From: Verrucomicrobiota bacterium
Lineage (GTDB): Bacteria; Verrucomicrobiota; Verrucomicrobiia; Chthoniobacterales; Terrimicrobiaceae
Assembly (NCBI GenBank): GCA_026398275.1
Contig: JAPLTF010000027.1
Location: 16,686 to 80,685, forward strand
Length of the DNA stretch: 64,000 bases
Direction: 5' to 3'
Positions 52,392-61,077 of the stretch are shown here, piece by piece; position 1 is the first letter of the stretch, and each line of letters begins with the position of its first letter. The notes beneath the pieces are model-generated. The model did no database searches. It saw nothing but the letters and a program-made list of their open reading frames with translations, and had not been told where the DNA came from. The position numbers were made by a program, and so were the translations under genes.

Positions 52392-53096
52392 ATGAAATTC
52401 TTTCCCCATCTTTTTCTTTTCGGACTGGCCGTTTTTTCCTTCGGATGCGCGTCGGTCAGCGTGCGGAAGGCGGCATTTCGTCCGGGCTCGAAGCCGCCGA
52501 CAACCCCGGAGAAGATTTATGTGAGGCCGTTTGCTTTGCAGGGGCTGCGCGTCGATCGGAAGGGGGCGGATCTGGATGCCTTCGCCTCGGAGTTTCAGAG
52601 CGCGTTTTCCAATAAATTGGCGGAGCGCCTCAGCAAGAACATCGCCCCCGCGCAGGCCATCGGCGCGGACGTGCCCGTGCCGCAATCCAACGCCTGGCTG
52701 GTCGAGGGAGACTTCCAGCGTCTCCACCAGGGCAGCCGCGCTCTCCGGGCAATTCTCGGCTGGGGACTCGGCGGCACCAAGATGGAATGCGTGACCCGCG
52801 TTTACGATCTGAAGCAGGGCCGCCGCGAGCCCTTTGCCGTGATCGAGACGACCGGCGGATCGAATGCCGAGCCCGGGGCGATTTTCGGCGGCCCGTTCGG
52901 CGCCGCCCCGCGCCTGGTGATGACCTCCGTCACAAGCGGGGTTTCGGCGGACTCCCGGCGCACCGCACGCATGATCACCGCCGCCTTGTCGGAATACCTG
53001 GCGGAGGCGAATGCCCCGCTCCCGAAAAAGCCCATGCGCGCAAAGCGTCTCGGGGAAGTGCCGGGAACCACCTCCGCGCCGGCGCCCGGCCAATGA
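52392..53096 (+). CDS. DUF4410-type lipoprotein
   Basis: A 234-residue protein. The signal peptide FPHLFLFGLAVFSFGC ends in a lipobox Cys, so it is membrane-anchored. The body (YVRPFALQGLRVDRKGADLDAFASEFQSAFSNKLAERLSKN and LRAILGWGLGGTKMECVTRVYD) follows the DUF4410 pattern, a predicted beta-rich periplasmic fold. A Pro/Ala-rich tail follows. The start at 52392 is set by the signal peptide. A small gene overlaps its stop by four bases. Confidence 0.8.
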   Translation: MKFFPHLFLFGLAVFSFGCASVSVRKAAFRPGSKPPTTPEKIYVRPFALQGLRVDRKGADLDAFASEFQSAFSNKLAERLSKNIAPAQAIGADVPVPQSNAWLVEGDFQRLHQGSRALRAILGWGLGGTKMECVTRVYDLKQGRREPFAVIETTGGSNAEPGAIFGGPFGAAPRLVMTSVTSGVSADSRRTARMITAALSEYLAEANAPLPKKPMRAKRLGEVPGTTSAPAPGQ

Positions 53097-53296
53097 GCGC
53101 CGCCGGAGCCGAATCAGAGATCATTCGTAGCACCATGGACAACACCGATCTCTACAAAACCATGCGGGCGGTGCTTTTCAAAAAGCGAGAAAAGCGTGAT
53201 GGCATCCTGCCGGGGAGATTGAACCCCACCGGAGAGCCACCCGGCAAGGATCCCCGCGCTCCCGATCCAACAAAGCGCATATTTTTCACTTTTTAG
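53093..53296 (+). CDS. Small basic hypothetical protein
   Basis: A 67-residue frame that starts with an ATG overlapping the DUF4410 stop (ATGA). The sequence is MSAAGAESEIIRSTMDNTDLYKTM, a basic middle (FKKREKRDG) and a Pro-rich end. No family recognised. The overlap with the lipoprotein gene supports it, but it could also be an open frame by chance. Confidence 0.35.
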   Translation: MSAAGAESEIIRSTMDNTDLYKTMRAVLFKKREKRDGILPGRLNPTGEPPGKDPRAPDPTKRIFFTF

Positions 53297-53303
53297 ATTG
53301 CAT

Positions 53304-53323
53304 ATATGACTACATACTCATAT
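53304..53323. promoter_or_regulatory. Palindrome upstream of the DUF6132/ArsR/rhodanese cluster
   Basis: ATATGACTACATACTCATAT pairs at eight of ten positions (ATATGA/TCATAT ends). The distance to the DUF6132 start (~80 bases) fits an operator for the second ArsR protein. The sequence differs from the first ArsR operator, as expected for a different regulator. Confidence 0.5.
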
Positions 53324-53404
53324 TGTCATTTTTATGAACAACGAAACACCGTGTGTGAAATCCGGCCGGAACCGTCGTGCTGCGGGCAGGAAAGCGGGCG
53401 TGAG

Positions 53405-53572
53405 ATGAGCCGTTTTCTTCTCCCCGTATTGATTGGCTGCGCGATCGGTGCGGCGATGGGGTATTTCGGGCAGTGCACCTCCGGGGCTTGCCCGCTGACC
53501 TCGACTTGGTGGCGGGGGGCGCTCTATGGCGCGACACTCGGCGGGCTCTTTGCCTTTTCCAGCAGCCGATGA
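53405..53572 (+). CDS. Small membrane protein of the DUF6132 type
   Basis: A 55-residue protein: MSRFLLPVLIGCAIGAAMGYFGQCTSGACPLTSTWWRGALYGATLGGLFAFSS. The hydrophobic start, the CxxGxCP motif between the two helices and the WxxxLYGxxxG second helix are the DUF6132 pattern, often found with ArsR and rhodanese genes. An upstream in-frame ATG at 53306 lies in the operator and is less likely. GGAAAG about ten bases before 53405 is a plausible ribosome-binding site. Confidence 0.7.
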   Translation: MSRFLLPVLIGCAIGAAMGYFGQCTSGACPLTSTWWRGALYGATLGGLFAFSSSR

Positions 53573-53649
53573 AAATCCTGCTCATTGTTGCCGTGATCGG
53601 CAGCTACGGCGCATGGCAGAACGCCGGACTTCCCACACGACAACCTTGA
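53569..53649 (+). pseudogene. 26-codon frame ending in a rhodanese tail
   Basis: A tiny frame overlapping the DUF6132 stop: a short hydrophobic start (MKILLIVAVIGS) is joined to YGAWQNAGLPTRQP, the last strand of a rhodanese domain. The same tail occurs as GAWQAAGLPTRNP at 60740-60797. It looks like a deletion scar rather than a real peptide. Confidence 0.5.
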
Positions 53650-53650
53650 A

Positions 53651-54013
53651 ATGAGCGATTCTATGCGGGCAAACATGGGGGAGGAAGCGATTGAGATGAT
53701 TGCGGCGCGGTTCCGCGTGCTGGGCGAGGCGAGCCGGCTGAAGCTGATCATGGCATTGGAGGACGGGGAGAAAAATGTCTCCGTCCTCGTCGCGATCACC
53801 GGACAGACGCAGGCCAATGTCTCCCGCCAGCTCCAGGCCCTGACCGAAGCGGGAATACTTGTTCGTAGGAAAGAGGGACTGCACGTGATTTACCGCATCG
53901 CCGACAAATCGATCTTCGACATGTGCGATCATGTTTGCGGGAGCCTTCAGCGCCGCATAGACTCGCAGGCTGGCGCATTCCGTCCACCCCCTGCCAAGCA
54001 CCGCAAAGCCTGA
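53651..54013 (+). CDS. ArsR-family regulator with a C-terminal Cys pair
   Basis: A 120-residue winged-helix repressor: FRVLGEASRLKLIMALEDGEKNVSVLVAITGQTQANVSRQLQALTEAGILVRRKEGLHVIYRI is the DNA-binding core. There is no Cys in the classic alpha-3 site. Two Cys (92 and 96) lie in FDMCDHVCGS on the last helix, a position that suits disulfide or persulfide sensing like that of BigR/SqrR-type regulators. It heads the rhodanese-CoADR-RND block and probably binds the palindrome at 53304. Confidence 0.85.
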   Translation: MSDSMRANMGEEAIEMIAARFRVLGEASRLKLIMALEDGEKNVSVLVAITGQTQANVSRQLQALTEAGILVRRKEGLHVIYRIADKSIFDMCDHVCGSLQRRIDSQAGAFRPPPAKHRKA

Positions 54014-54066
54014 CCTGTTGCGCTTTCAGATCCACCAGCCGAATCAACAACACACAAAATACTCAC

Positions 54067-54630
54067 ATGAAAAACATCACCGTCAATGAACTGAACACCC
54101 TGCTATCCGGCGGGGGTAGCCTGAACCTGATCGACGTGCGCACGCCGTCCGAATTTTCAGGAATCCATGTTCCGGCGGCGCGCCTGCTGCCTCTCGACAC
54201 CCTCGATTGCGCCGCCGCGCTGGCCGAGCACAACAAAACCCGGAACGGCGCGCCGATCTACATCCTCTGCCACAGCGGGGTCCGCGCGAAAAAGGCGGCG
54301 GACAAATTTTCTGCCGTGGGTTTCGATGACTGCGTTGTCGTCGAAGGCGGAACCCAGGCCTGGGCCGAAGCGGGATTTCCGGTCGAGCGCGGGGAGCGCG
54401 AGGTTCTCCCGCTCGACCGCCAACTCCAGATCTGCATCGGGTTGATGGTGCTGGCGGGCGTCCTGCTTTCAGTTTTCCTCAATTCCGCGTGGATCTGGCT
54501 GTCCGGATTCGCGGGCTGCGGACTCATCTTCGCGGGGCTCACCGGCATCTGCCCAATGCGGATGGTCATTGCAAAAATGCCATGGAACCAGGCCGGCGGG
54601 AAGTGCCAGGGCACGTGCTGCGGGGCCTGA
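54067..54630 (+). CDS. Rhodanese-domain protein fused to a membrane DUF2892-type domain
   Basis: A 187-residue protein. Residues ~5-115 form a rhodanese domain: LIDVRTPSEFSGIHVPAA, catalytic Cys68 in YILCHSGVRAKKAADKFSAVGF and VVVEGGTQAWAEAGFPV. A short acidic linker leads to two membrane helices (~125-170) and a C-terminal Cys motif (GTCCGA). It moves sulfane sulfur near the membrane. It starts 53 bases after arsR and is followed by the CoA-disulfide reductase. Confidence 0.9.
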   Translation: MKNITVNELNTLLSGGGSLNLIDVRTPSEFSGIHVPAARLLPLDTLDCAAALAEHNKTRNGAPIYILCHSGVRAKKAADKFSAVGFDDCVVVEGGTQAWAEAGFPVERGEREVLPLDRQLQICIGLMVLAGVLLSVFLNSAWIWLSGFAGCGLIFAGLTGICPMRMVIAKMPWNQAGGKCQGTCCGA

Positions 54631-54645
54631 ATCGGGACCAAGTCC

Positions 54646-56307
54646 ATGAGTAAGAAAATCGTGATTGTCGGCGGTGTGGCCGGCGGGGCTTCCTGCGCCG
54701 CGCGCTGCCGGAGGATGGATGAAACCGCGGAGATCCTGATGCTCGACCGCGGGCCGTATGTTTCGTTCGCGAACTGCGGCCTGCCCTATTTTGTAGGGGA
54801 CGTGATCAAGGATGAGGCGAAACTGCTCGTCGCGAACCCCGCACTTTTCCGTGACCGCTTCGCCATCGAAGTCCGCACGGAAAATGAAGTCATCGCGATC
54901 GACCGCGAGGCAAAGGAGATCGAGGTGAAGAGCCACGCCTCTGGCCGCACGTATCGCGAAAGCTACGACTCGCTCGTCCTCTCGCCCGGTGCCGCCGCCG
55001 TGCGCCCGCCCCTGCCGGGGATTGATCTTCCGGGGATCTTTGTCGTGCGCACGGTTCCGGACAGCCGGCAGATCCGCGCCTGGATCGACGAAAAATCCGC
55101 GAAGCGCGCGATCATCGTCGGCGGTGGATTCATCGGCCTTGAAATGGCGGAGAACCTCGTGCATCGCGGGCTCTCCGTGACGATCGTAGAAATGCTCGAC
55201 CAGGTGATGCCGCCGCTCGATCCCGAGATGGCTCGCCCGGTGCAGGAACAGCTCGAGAAACACGGCGTCAAGGTGGCACTTGGCGACGGCGTCGCGGGCT
55301 TCGAGGAGCGAGGCGGACAAATTTCTGTGAAAACAAAATCCGGCGCGGAACACGCCGGTGACATCGTCATCCTCGCGATCGGCGTCCGTCCGGAAACCGC
55401 ACTGGCAAAAGCCGCCGGTCTCGAACTCGGAGCGCGCGGCGGGATCCGGGTGGATGAGCACATGTGCACGAGTGACCCAAACATCTGGGCCGTCGGCGAT
55501 GCGGTTGAAGTAAGAGATGTGGTCACCGGCGAATGGACGTTGATCCCGCTCGCCGGCCCGGCCAACCGCCAGGGCCGCATCGCAGCCGACGGGATCTGCG
55601 GTCGCGATTCCAAATTCCGCGGAACCCAGGGGACCGCGATCTGCGGGGTCTTTGACATCGCAGTCGCCAGCACCGGCGCCAGCGAGAAAAGCCTCCTGCG
55701 GGCCGGAATCACCGACTACGAAAAGGTTTACCTCCATCCCGCAAACCATGTCGGTTACTACCCCGGCGCAAAGCCGATCAACCTGAAGCTTCTCTTCCGG
55801 AAATCCGACGGACGCATCCTCGGCGCGCAGGCCGTCGGCGAGGCCGGCGTGGACCGGCGGATCGACGTCATCGCGACCGCAATCCAGCTCGGTGGAACGG
55901 TCTTCGACCTTGAGGAGTCGGAACTTTGCTACGCGCCGCAATTCGGCGGAGCCAAGGATCCGGTGAACTACGCCGGCATGATTGCCGCGAATTCTCTGCG
56001 CGGCGATCACCCGCTCGCAGACTGTAACCAGCTCCTCCCGGAATCCTCCGTCCTTGTGGACGTCCGCGACCCCGACGAATTCGAGGAAGGGCACATTCCT
56101 GGGGCGATCAACTTCCCGCTCAACGAGCTCCGCGCCCGCCTCGACGAACTGCCGCGCGACCGCGAACTCTGGCTCTACTGCCGCGTCGGCCTGCGAGGAT
56201 ACTACGCGACCCGCCTGCTCCTGCAGCATGGGTTTCATGCAAAAAACCTTCCCGGCGGCTACCTCACTTACGACCTGATCAAGGCCTCATCAAACAACCA
56301 ATCATGA
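54646..56307 (+). CDS. CoA-disulfide reductase-type flavoenzyme with a C-terminal rhodanese domain
   Basis: A 553-residue FAD enzyme. Two Rossmann folds (IVIVGGVAGGASCAAR and AIIVGGGFIGLEMAENL) bind FAD and NAD(P)H. The single redox Cys44 lies in VSFANCGLPY, as in CoADR, and not as a CxxC pair. A dimerisation domain follows. The C-terminal ~100 residues are a rhodanese domain with Cys512 in LWLYCRVGLRGYY. Known CoADR-RHD enzymes reduce polysulfide or CoA-persulfide. The gene overlaps the next by four bases, which links it to the pump operon. Confidence 0.92.
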   Translation: MSKKIVIVGGVAGGASCAARCRRMDETAEILMLDRGPYVSFANCGLPYFVGDVIKDEAKLLVANPALFRDRFAIEVRTENEVIAIDREAKEIEVKSHASGRTYRESYDSLVLSPGAAAVRPPLPGIDLPGIFVVRTVPDSRQIRAWIDEKSAKRAIIVGGGFIGLEMAENLVHRGLSVTIVEMLDQVMPPLDPEMARPVQEQLEKHGVKVALGDGVAGFEERGGQISVKTKSGAEHAGDIVILAIGVRPETALAKAAGLELGARGGIRVDEHMCTSDPNIWAVGDAVEVRDVVTGEWTLIPLAGPANRQGRIAADGICGRDSKFRGTQGTAICGVFDIAVASTGASEKSLLRAGITDYEKVYLHPANHVGYYPGAKPINLKLLFRKSDGRILGAQAVGEAGVDRRIDVIATAIQLGGTVFDLEESELCYAPQFGGAKDPVNYAGMIAANSLRGDHPLADCNQLLPESSVLVDVRDPDEFEEGHIPGAINFPLNELRARLDELPRDRELWLYCRVGLRGYYATRLLLQHGFHAKNLPGGYLTYDLIKASSNNQS

Positions 56308-57326
56308 ACGCATCTCACAAGGCGGCCCTTCCCATCCTATGTGCACTGGTCGTCGCAGCGACCGGCTGCGGAAAAAATCACGAATCCGCCCGCAAGCCGT
56401 TGCCGTCACTTGAAGTCCGCGTTCAGACCATCGATAAAAAACCTCATGTCGCCACCGAGGAGGTGGTCGCCACGGTGAACTCGAGGCTGCGCTCGGTGAT
56501 CGAATCCAAGGTGAGCGGGCGGATCGACAAAATGCTTGTCACGCCCGGCCAGCAGGTCAAAGCGGGGGAACTTCTCGCCGAGCTCGATGTCCGGGAAATC
56601 CGCGCCAAGCTCGACCAGGCGACCCCGGTGCGCGAACAGGCAGAGAAAGACTTGAAGCGGTTTACGGACCTGCTTGCCAAGCGGGTGATCACGCAGCAGG
56701 AGTTCGAGGGTGCCGAATCGAAGGCCAGGGTCGCCCGGGCAGCGGTCATCGAAGCGGAGACGATGCTCGGCTACGCCAAGGTCACGGCCCCGTTTGATGG
56801 ACTCATCACCCGCAAGCTCGCCGACGTCGGCGACCTTGCGTCTCCCGGCAAACCGCTGGTCGAGATGGAGGATCCCTCCGCGCTCCGTCTGGAAGCCGCG
56901 GTTCCCGAGGCAATCATCGACCGGATCACCCTCGGCTCGAAGCTCGGCGTCCGGATCGGATCCAACGAGCTCGAGGGGGTTGTCCGGGAGATTTCGCCGA
57001 CCGCCGATCCCAACAGCCGGACCCTCCTGGTCAAACTCGACCTCCCTGCCATGCCGGGCCTGCGGACTGGACAATTCGGGCGCGTCGCGGTTCCCGTGGC
57101 CGAGACATCGGTGCTCCGCGTCCCGGCCTCCGCCATCATCCGACGCGGGCAGATGGAGCTGGTGTTCATCCGGGACGGCGGGAACGCCCGCCTGCGGATT
57201 GTGAAAACCGGCAAACTGATCGGCGGAGAGATCGAAATCGTCTCGGGCGTGAATTCTGGCGAGCAAGTCATCATCGAAGGAGCTGCCGGACTGGTTGACG
57301 GACAACCCATCGAGGCCCGGCCATGA
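56304..57326 (+). CDS. RND efflux membrane-fusion protein of the sulfur/redox cluster
   Basis: A 340-residue periplasmic adaptor. A lipobox-type start ([11 protein letters not shown]), a lipoyl half-motif ([26 protein letters not shown]), a coiled-coil hairpin with the [14 protein letters not shown] region, the second lipoyl half ([20 protein letters not shown]) and a beta-barrel end are all present. It is coupled by four-base overlaps to CoADR upstream and the RND pump downstream. The substrate of the pump is unknown. Confidence 0.9.
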   Translation: MNASHKAALPILCALVVAATGCGKNHESARKPLPSLEVRVQTIDKKPHVATEEVVATVNSRLRSVIESKVSGRIDKMLVTPGQQVKAGELLAELDVREIRAKLDQATPVREQAEKDLKRFTDLLAKRVITQQEFEGAESKARVARAAVIEAETMLGYAKVTAPFDGLITRKLADVGDLASPGKPLVEMEDPSALRLEAAVPEAIIDRITLGSKLGVRIGSNELEGVVREISPTADPNSRTLLVKLDLPAMPGLRTGQFGRVAVPVAETSVLRVPASAIIRRGQMELVFIRDGGNARLRIVKTGKLIGGEIEIVSGVNSGEQVIIEGAAGLVDGQPIEARP

Positions 57327-60300
57327 GCGAACCGCTCGGCATCGCGGGCCGGATCGCCCGCACATTCATCAATTCGAAGCTGACGCCGCTGATCATGGTC
57401 ACGTCGGTCCTGCTCGGCGTGGCGGCGGTTTTTCTGCTGCCCCGCGAGGAGGAGCCGCAGATCAAGGTGCCGATGATCGACGTGCTCGTTTCCATGCCTG
57501 GCACCGGCTCGAAGGAAATTGAAGAGCGGGTCACGCGCCCGATGGAAAAGCTCCTGTGGGAAATCCCGGGCGTCGAATACATCTACTCGACCTCCAGCCC
57601 GGGCCAAAGCCTGGTCATCGTGCGGTTCGTCGTCGGCTCGGATGCCGAGCAGAGCATCGTCCGGCTGAACCAGAAGCTGCAGGCGAATTTCGACATCCTG
57701 CCGCACGGGGTCACGCAGCCGCTGATCAAGGTCCGCTCGATCGACGACGTGCCGATCCTTGCCCTGACGCTGCACAGCGCGAGCCAGGACCACCTCACCC
57801 TGCGGCGGCTCGCCGCGCAGGTCGATGATGCCGTCAAGCAGGTCCCCAATGTCGCGGAGACAAAGCTGCTGGGCGGCGCGCGGCGCGAGCTGCGGATCCT
57901 TCTCGACCCGACCCGGCTCGCCTCGCGCGGGCTGACCCCGGCCGGGCTCATCCCGGTTTTGCGCCAGGCCAACCGGCAGTTCACATCGGGCGGGCTCACG
58001 AGCGAGAACCGCGAGGTCGTCATCGAGACCGGCGCCTTTCTTCAAGATGCCGCCGATGTCGGCAATGTCGTGGTCGGTGTTTCCGACGGCAAGCCGATCT
58101 ACCTGCGCGACGTCGCGGACATCGTGGACGGGGCCGAGGAACCTTCCAATTACGTCTTCTACGGCGACAAGGCGAACCCTGAAGAACCCGCGGTCACGAT
58201 CACCGTCGCAAAGCGTCCGGGCGTGAACGCGATCGACGTCGCGGACGGCGTGTTGAAAAAAGTGGACTCCCTCAAAGGCACTCTCATCCCGCTGGATGTC
58301 ACGGTTTCCGTCACCCGCGACTACGCGGAGACGGCCGCGGAGAAATCCAACGAGCTTCTCTTCCACATGCTGATCGCCGTGGTCGGCGTTTCGGTGCTTG
58401 TGTGGCTCACGCTTGGCTGGCGCGAGTCGCTCATCGTCGGGATCGCGATCCCCTGCACGCTGGCGCTGACGCTGCTGGTATTCTACCTCTACGGCTACAC
58501 GCTGAACCGGATCACCCTGTTCGCGCTGATCTTCTCGATCGGCATCCTCGTTGATGACGCCATCGTCGTGGTGGAAAATATCGTTCGCCATTTCCATCTG
58601 CCGCATAACAAGGGCCGCAGCGGAGCGGAGATTGCCATCGAAGCGGTCAACGAAGTCGGCAACCCGACCATTCTCGCGACATTCGCTGTCATTGCCGCCG
58701 TGCTGCCCATGGCATTTGTGGGCGGGCTCATGGGCCCTTACATGCGCCCGATCCCGATCGGGTCGAGCGCCGCCATGCTGTTTTCGTTGGCCATCGCATT
58801 CATCGTGACCCCGTGGGCGGCGATCAGGATTTTGAAACGTGGAGCAGGCGTCCCGCCTGCTTCTTCCAAAGAAGATGGCAGCCGGGACGGCCGCCCCACA
58901 TCCCCGGCCGCGCCGCACTCCCATTTCGAGCACGAGGAGGATTTTTTCACGCGACTTTACCGCCGGATCATGGGCCCGCTCCTTTCCCACGCCCGTTGGC
59001 GCTGGACGTTCCTTGCCGCGATTGTCGGGCTCCTGCTCGGCGCGATGGCGCTGGTCGGCATAGGGTTTGTGAAGGTGAAAATGCTGCCGTTCGATAACAA
59101 GAGCGAGTTCCAGATCATCCTGAACATGCCGGAAGGCAGCGCGCTGGAGCGGACGGCGCAGGCCGCGATGGAGATGGCCGCCGCCGTGCGCGACGAGCTG
59201 GAGGTCAAAGACTACCAGATTTATGCCGGTGTCTCCTCCCCGTTCAATTTCAACGGACTCGTGCGCCACTACTTCATGCGCGGCGGGGCGAATGTTGCCG
59301 ATATCCAGGTGAACCTCGTCGGGAAGGGCGAACGCAAGGCCAAGAGCCACGACATCGCCAAGCGCGTCCGCCCGCAGCTCGCGGCGATCGCGGAGAAATT
59401 CGGAGCGCGCGTCGCCGTGGCCGAGGTGCCGCCCGGCCCGCCGGTCCTGCAGACGCTGGTCGCCGAAATCTACGGGCCGACCGAGGAATCGCGCCTCAAG
59501 ATGGCCGGAAAAGTGCGGGAGATCTTCAAAGACGTGGACGGCGTCGTCGATGTCGATTGGTATGTCGAAGCCGACCAGCCGAAAGGGAAGTTCGTCATCG
59601 ACAAGGAGAAGGCCGCGCTCAATGGCATCAGCGCCGAGACGATCTCGCAGACGCTCCAGATCGCCGTCGGCGGCCAGTCCATCGACCTGCTCCACCTGCC
59701 GCGCGAGAAGGATGACGTGAATATCACGCTCGAGCTTCCGCGTTCGTCTCGCGTTACCCCCGAGGAGCTTCTTGCCCTCCGCGTGCGGTCCGGCGATGCG
59801 AACGCCCTCCCCGAACCAGGAGCCTCCGGAGAAACCCCGCTCATCCCCCTGCGCGAGCTGGTGTCGATCGAAAACACGATCACCGACAAGAGCATCTACC
59901 ATAAAAACCTGATGCCCGTGACCTACGTCATCGGCGACGTGGCCGGAGCAATCGAAAGCCCGGTCTATGCGATCCTGAAAATGAACAGCGCGCTCGCCAA
60001 TCTCGACACCCGCGAGTTCGGTGGCGACGGCAAGAAACTCGAAGTCTTCAACTCCACCCTGCCGTTCACCGGCGACAAGCCCTCGATGAAATGGGACGGC
60101 GAGTGGCACATCACGATCGAAGTTTTCCGCGACCTCGGAAAGGCGTTCGCCGCCGTGCTCGTGCTCATCTACGTGCTGATGGTCGGATGGTTCCGCTCGT
60201 TCCTCACGCCCTTGATCGTGATGGCCGCGATTCCGTTCTCACTGGTCGGAATCCTCCCCGCCCACGGGCTGCTCGGCGCGTTTTTCACCGCGACCTCGAT

Positions 60301-60616
60301 GATCGGCTTCATGGCCGGCGCGGGCATCGTCGTGCGCAACTCGATCATCCTTGTGGATTTCATCGAGCTCCGCCTCCGCGAAGGCATGCCGCTGGCCGAG
60401 GCCGTCGTTGATGCGGGGGCCGTGCGGTTCCGTCCGATGCTGCTGACGGCCATGGCGGTCGTTGTCGGCGCAGCCGTCATCCTCTTCGATCCGATCTTTC
60501 AGGGGCTCGCCATTTCTCTGATGGCCGGAGAGATCGCCTCGCTGCTCATCAGCCGCATGGCCGTCCCGGTGCTCTACTACGCAGCCTACCGCAAAACCAA
60601 CGGGCCCCCGCTCTAG
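57323..60616 (+). CDS. RND efflux transporter with an in-frame REP insertion
   Basis: A 1097-residue AcrB-type pump, with the proton-relay region [17 protein letters not shown] and a full two-fold repeat of helices. Near residue 507 an extra ~30-residue segment ([22 protein letters not shown]) sits in the cytoplasmic loop before the [16 protein letters not shown] helix. Its DNA contains a REP hairpin (58844-58860). The insertion keeps the frame and adds a Pro/Ser/Arg-rich loop, so function is probably tolerated. The pump closes the ArsR-rhodanese-CoADR-adaptor cluster. Confidence 0.92.
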   Translation: MSEPLGIAGRIARTFINSKLTPLIMVTSVLLGVAAVFLLPREEEPQIKVPMIDVLVSMPGTGSKEIEERVTRPMEKLLWEIPGVEYIYSTSSPGQSLVIVRFVVGSDAEQSIVRLNQKLQANFDILPHGVTQPLIKVRSIDDVPILALTLHSASQDHLTLRRLAAQVDDAVKQVPNVAETKLLGGARRELRILLDPTRLASRGLTPAGLIPVLRQANRQFTSGGLTSENREVVIETGAFLQDAADVGNVVVGVSDGKPIYLRDVADIVDGAEEPSNYVFYGDKANPEEPAVTITVAKRPGVNAIDVADGVLKKVDSLKGTLIPLDVTVSVTRDYAETAAEKSNELLFHMLIAVVGVSVLVWLTLGWRESLIVGIAIPCTLALTLLVFYLYGYTLNRITLFALIFSIGILVDDAIVVVENIVRHFHLPHNKGRSGAEIAIEAVNEVGNPTILATFAVIAAVLPMAFVGGLMGPYMRPIPIGSSAAMLFSLAIAFIVTPWAAIRILKRGAGVPPASSKEDGSRDGRPTSPAAPHSHFEHEEDFFTRLYRRIMGPLLSHARWRWTFLAAIVGLLLGAMALVGIGFVKVKMLPFDNKSEFQIILNMPEGSALERTAQAAMEMAAAVRDELEVKDYQIYAGVSSPFNFNGLVRHYFMRGGANVADIQVNLVGKGERKAKSHDIAKRVRPQLAAIAEKFGARVAVAEVPPGPPVLQTLVAEIYGPTEESRLKMAGKVREIFKDVDGVVDVDWYVEADQPKGKFVIDKEKAALNGISAETISQTLQIAVGGQSIDLLHLPREKDDVNITLELPRSSRVTPEELLALRVRSGDANALPEPGASGETPLIPLRELVSIENTITDKSIYHKNLMPVTYVIGDVAGAIESPVYAILKMNSALANLDTREFGGDGKKLEVFNSTLPFTGDKPSMKWDGEWHITIEVFRDLGKAFAAVLVLIYVLMVGWFRSFLTPLIVMAAIPFSLVGILPAHGLLGAFFTATSMIGFMAGAGIVVRNSIILVDFIELRLREGMPLAEAVVDAGAVRFRPMLLTAMAVVVGAAVILFDPIFQGLAISLMAGEIASLLISRMAVPVLYYAAYRKTNGPPL
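58844..58860 (+). repeat. REP hairpin inside the RND reading frame
   Basis: GCAGGCG/CGCCTGC stem with loop TCC, the same type as the leuS-flanking REPs. A second GC-rich REP-like piece (GCCGGGACGGCCGCC) follows at ~58880-58896. Confidence 0.75.
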
Positions 60617-60639
60617 CCGATCCAAATGGAAGCCATTCC

Positions 60640-60797
60640 TGGAGCAAAACCGTGACAAGGAACTGCTCGTCTATTGCCGCTCGGGCAGCCGCTCGGGCAT
60701 CGCAGCCGGCATTTTGCGCAGAGAGGGGTTCAAGGCTGCAAACGCCGGGAGCATTGGCGCATGGCAGGCCGCCGGACTTCCCACACGCAATCCGTGA
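60640..60797 (+). pseudogene. C-terminal rhodanese remnant
   Basis: An open frame without a start codon reads NRDKELLVYCRSGSRSGIA followed by AGSIGAWQAAGLPTRNP, the catalytic loop and end of a rhodanese. It begins shortly after the RND stop. The final ~14 residues match the tail at 53610-53649, which points to a shared ancestral gene or a rearrangement. Confidence 0.65.
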
Positions 60798-60811
60798 ATG
60801 CTTGCATTTTG

Positions 60812-60837
60812 AATAGCGACTATAAAGATCGTTTATT
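60812..60837 (+). promoter_or_regulatory. Second copy of the AATA-CGACT...GATCGTT operator-like element
   Basis: AATAGCGACT...GATCGTTTATT matches the element at 46228-46253 at 20 of 26 positions. It lies directly upstream of the promoter at 60842 and could bind an activator or repressor of the ABC transporter operon. Confidence 0.5.
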
Positions 60838-60841
60838 CAGT

Positions 60842-60870
60842 TTGACATGCGGGACATGCAGAGTTATGAA
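60842..60870 (+). promoter_or_regulatory. Near-consensus promoter for the ABC transporter operon
   Basis: TTGACA at 60842, a 17-base spacer and TATGAA at 60865. The predicted transcript starts near 60877, giving a leader of about 110 to 200 bases before the first gene, depending on the start codon used. Confidence 0.65.
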
Positions 60871-61077
60871 GCGCTGACCGAACGGCCATTTGAGCACCTG
60901 ATCCGGGGAGGAAGAACAGGCGGAGTCCTGGACTCCACGGTGATCGGCGCTCCCGGGCGGGAACTACTACAACTTGCAACAAACCCTATGAAAACGACCA
61001 CGATCCATGCCGCCGCCTCCGAAAAGAAAATTTCCCGCGTTGACTCGTGGGGATTTCCGGCATCTCTTCGCGGAGGT
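60871..61077 (+). other. Long leader before the ABC substrate-binding gene
   Basis: The leader holds a hairpin (GGAGTCC and GGACTCC around 60924-60941) and possibly small frames, but no recognised riboswitch. Part of it may be coding if the upstream ATG at 60988 is the real start. Confidence 0.35.

Noticed and set aside
56771..60109. A 1112-codon open frame antisense to the second RND transporter
   Set aside because: Same type of shadow: composition bias from the opposite-strand gene and no family features.
60871..60990. Possible TPP or SAM riboswitch before the ABC importer
   Set aside because: A CCTGATCCGG string resembles part of the TPP motif, but the other conserved cores are missing. 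I could not form a known riboswitch fold.
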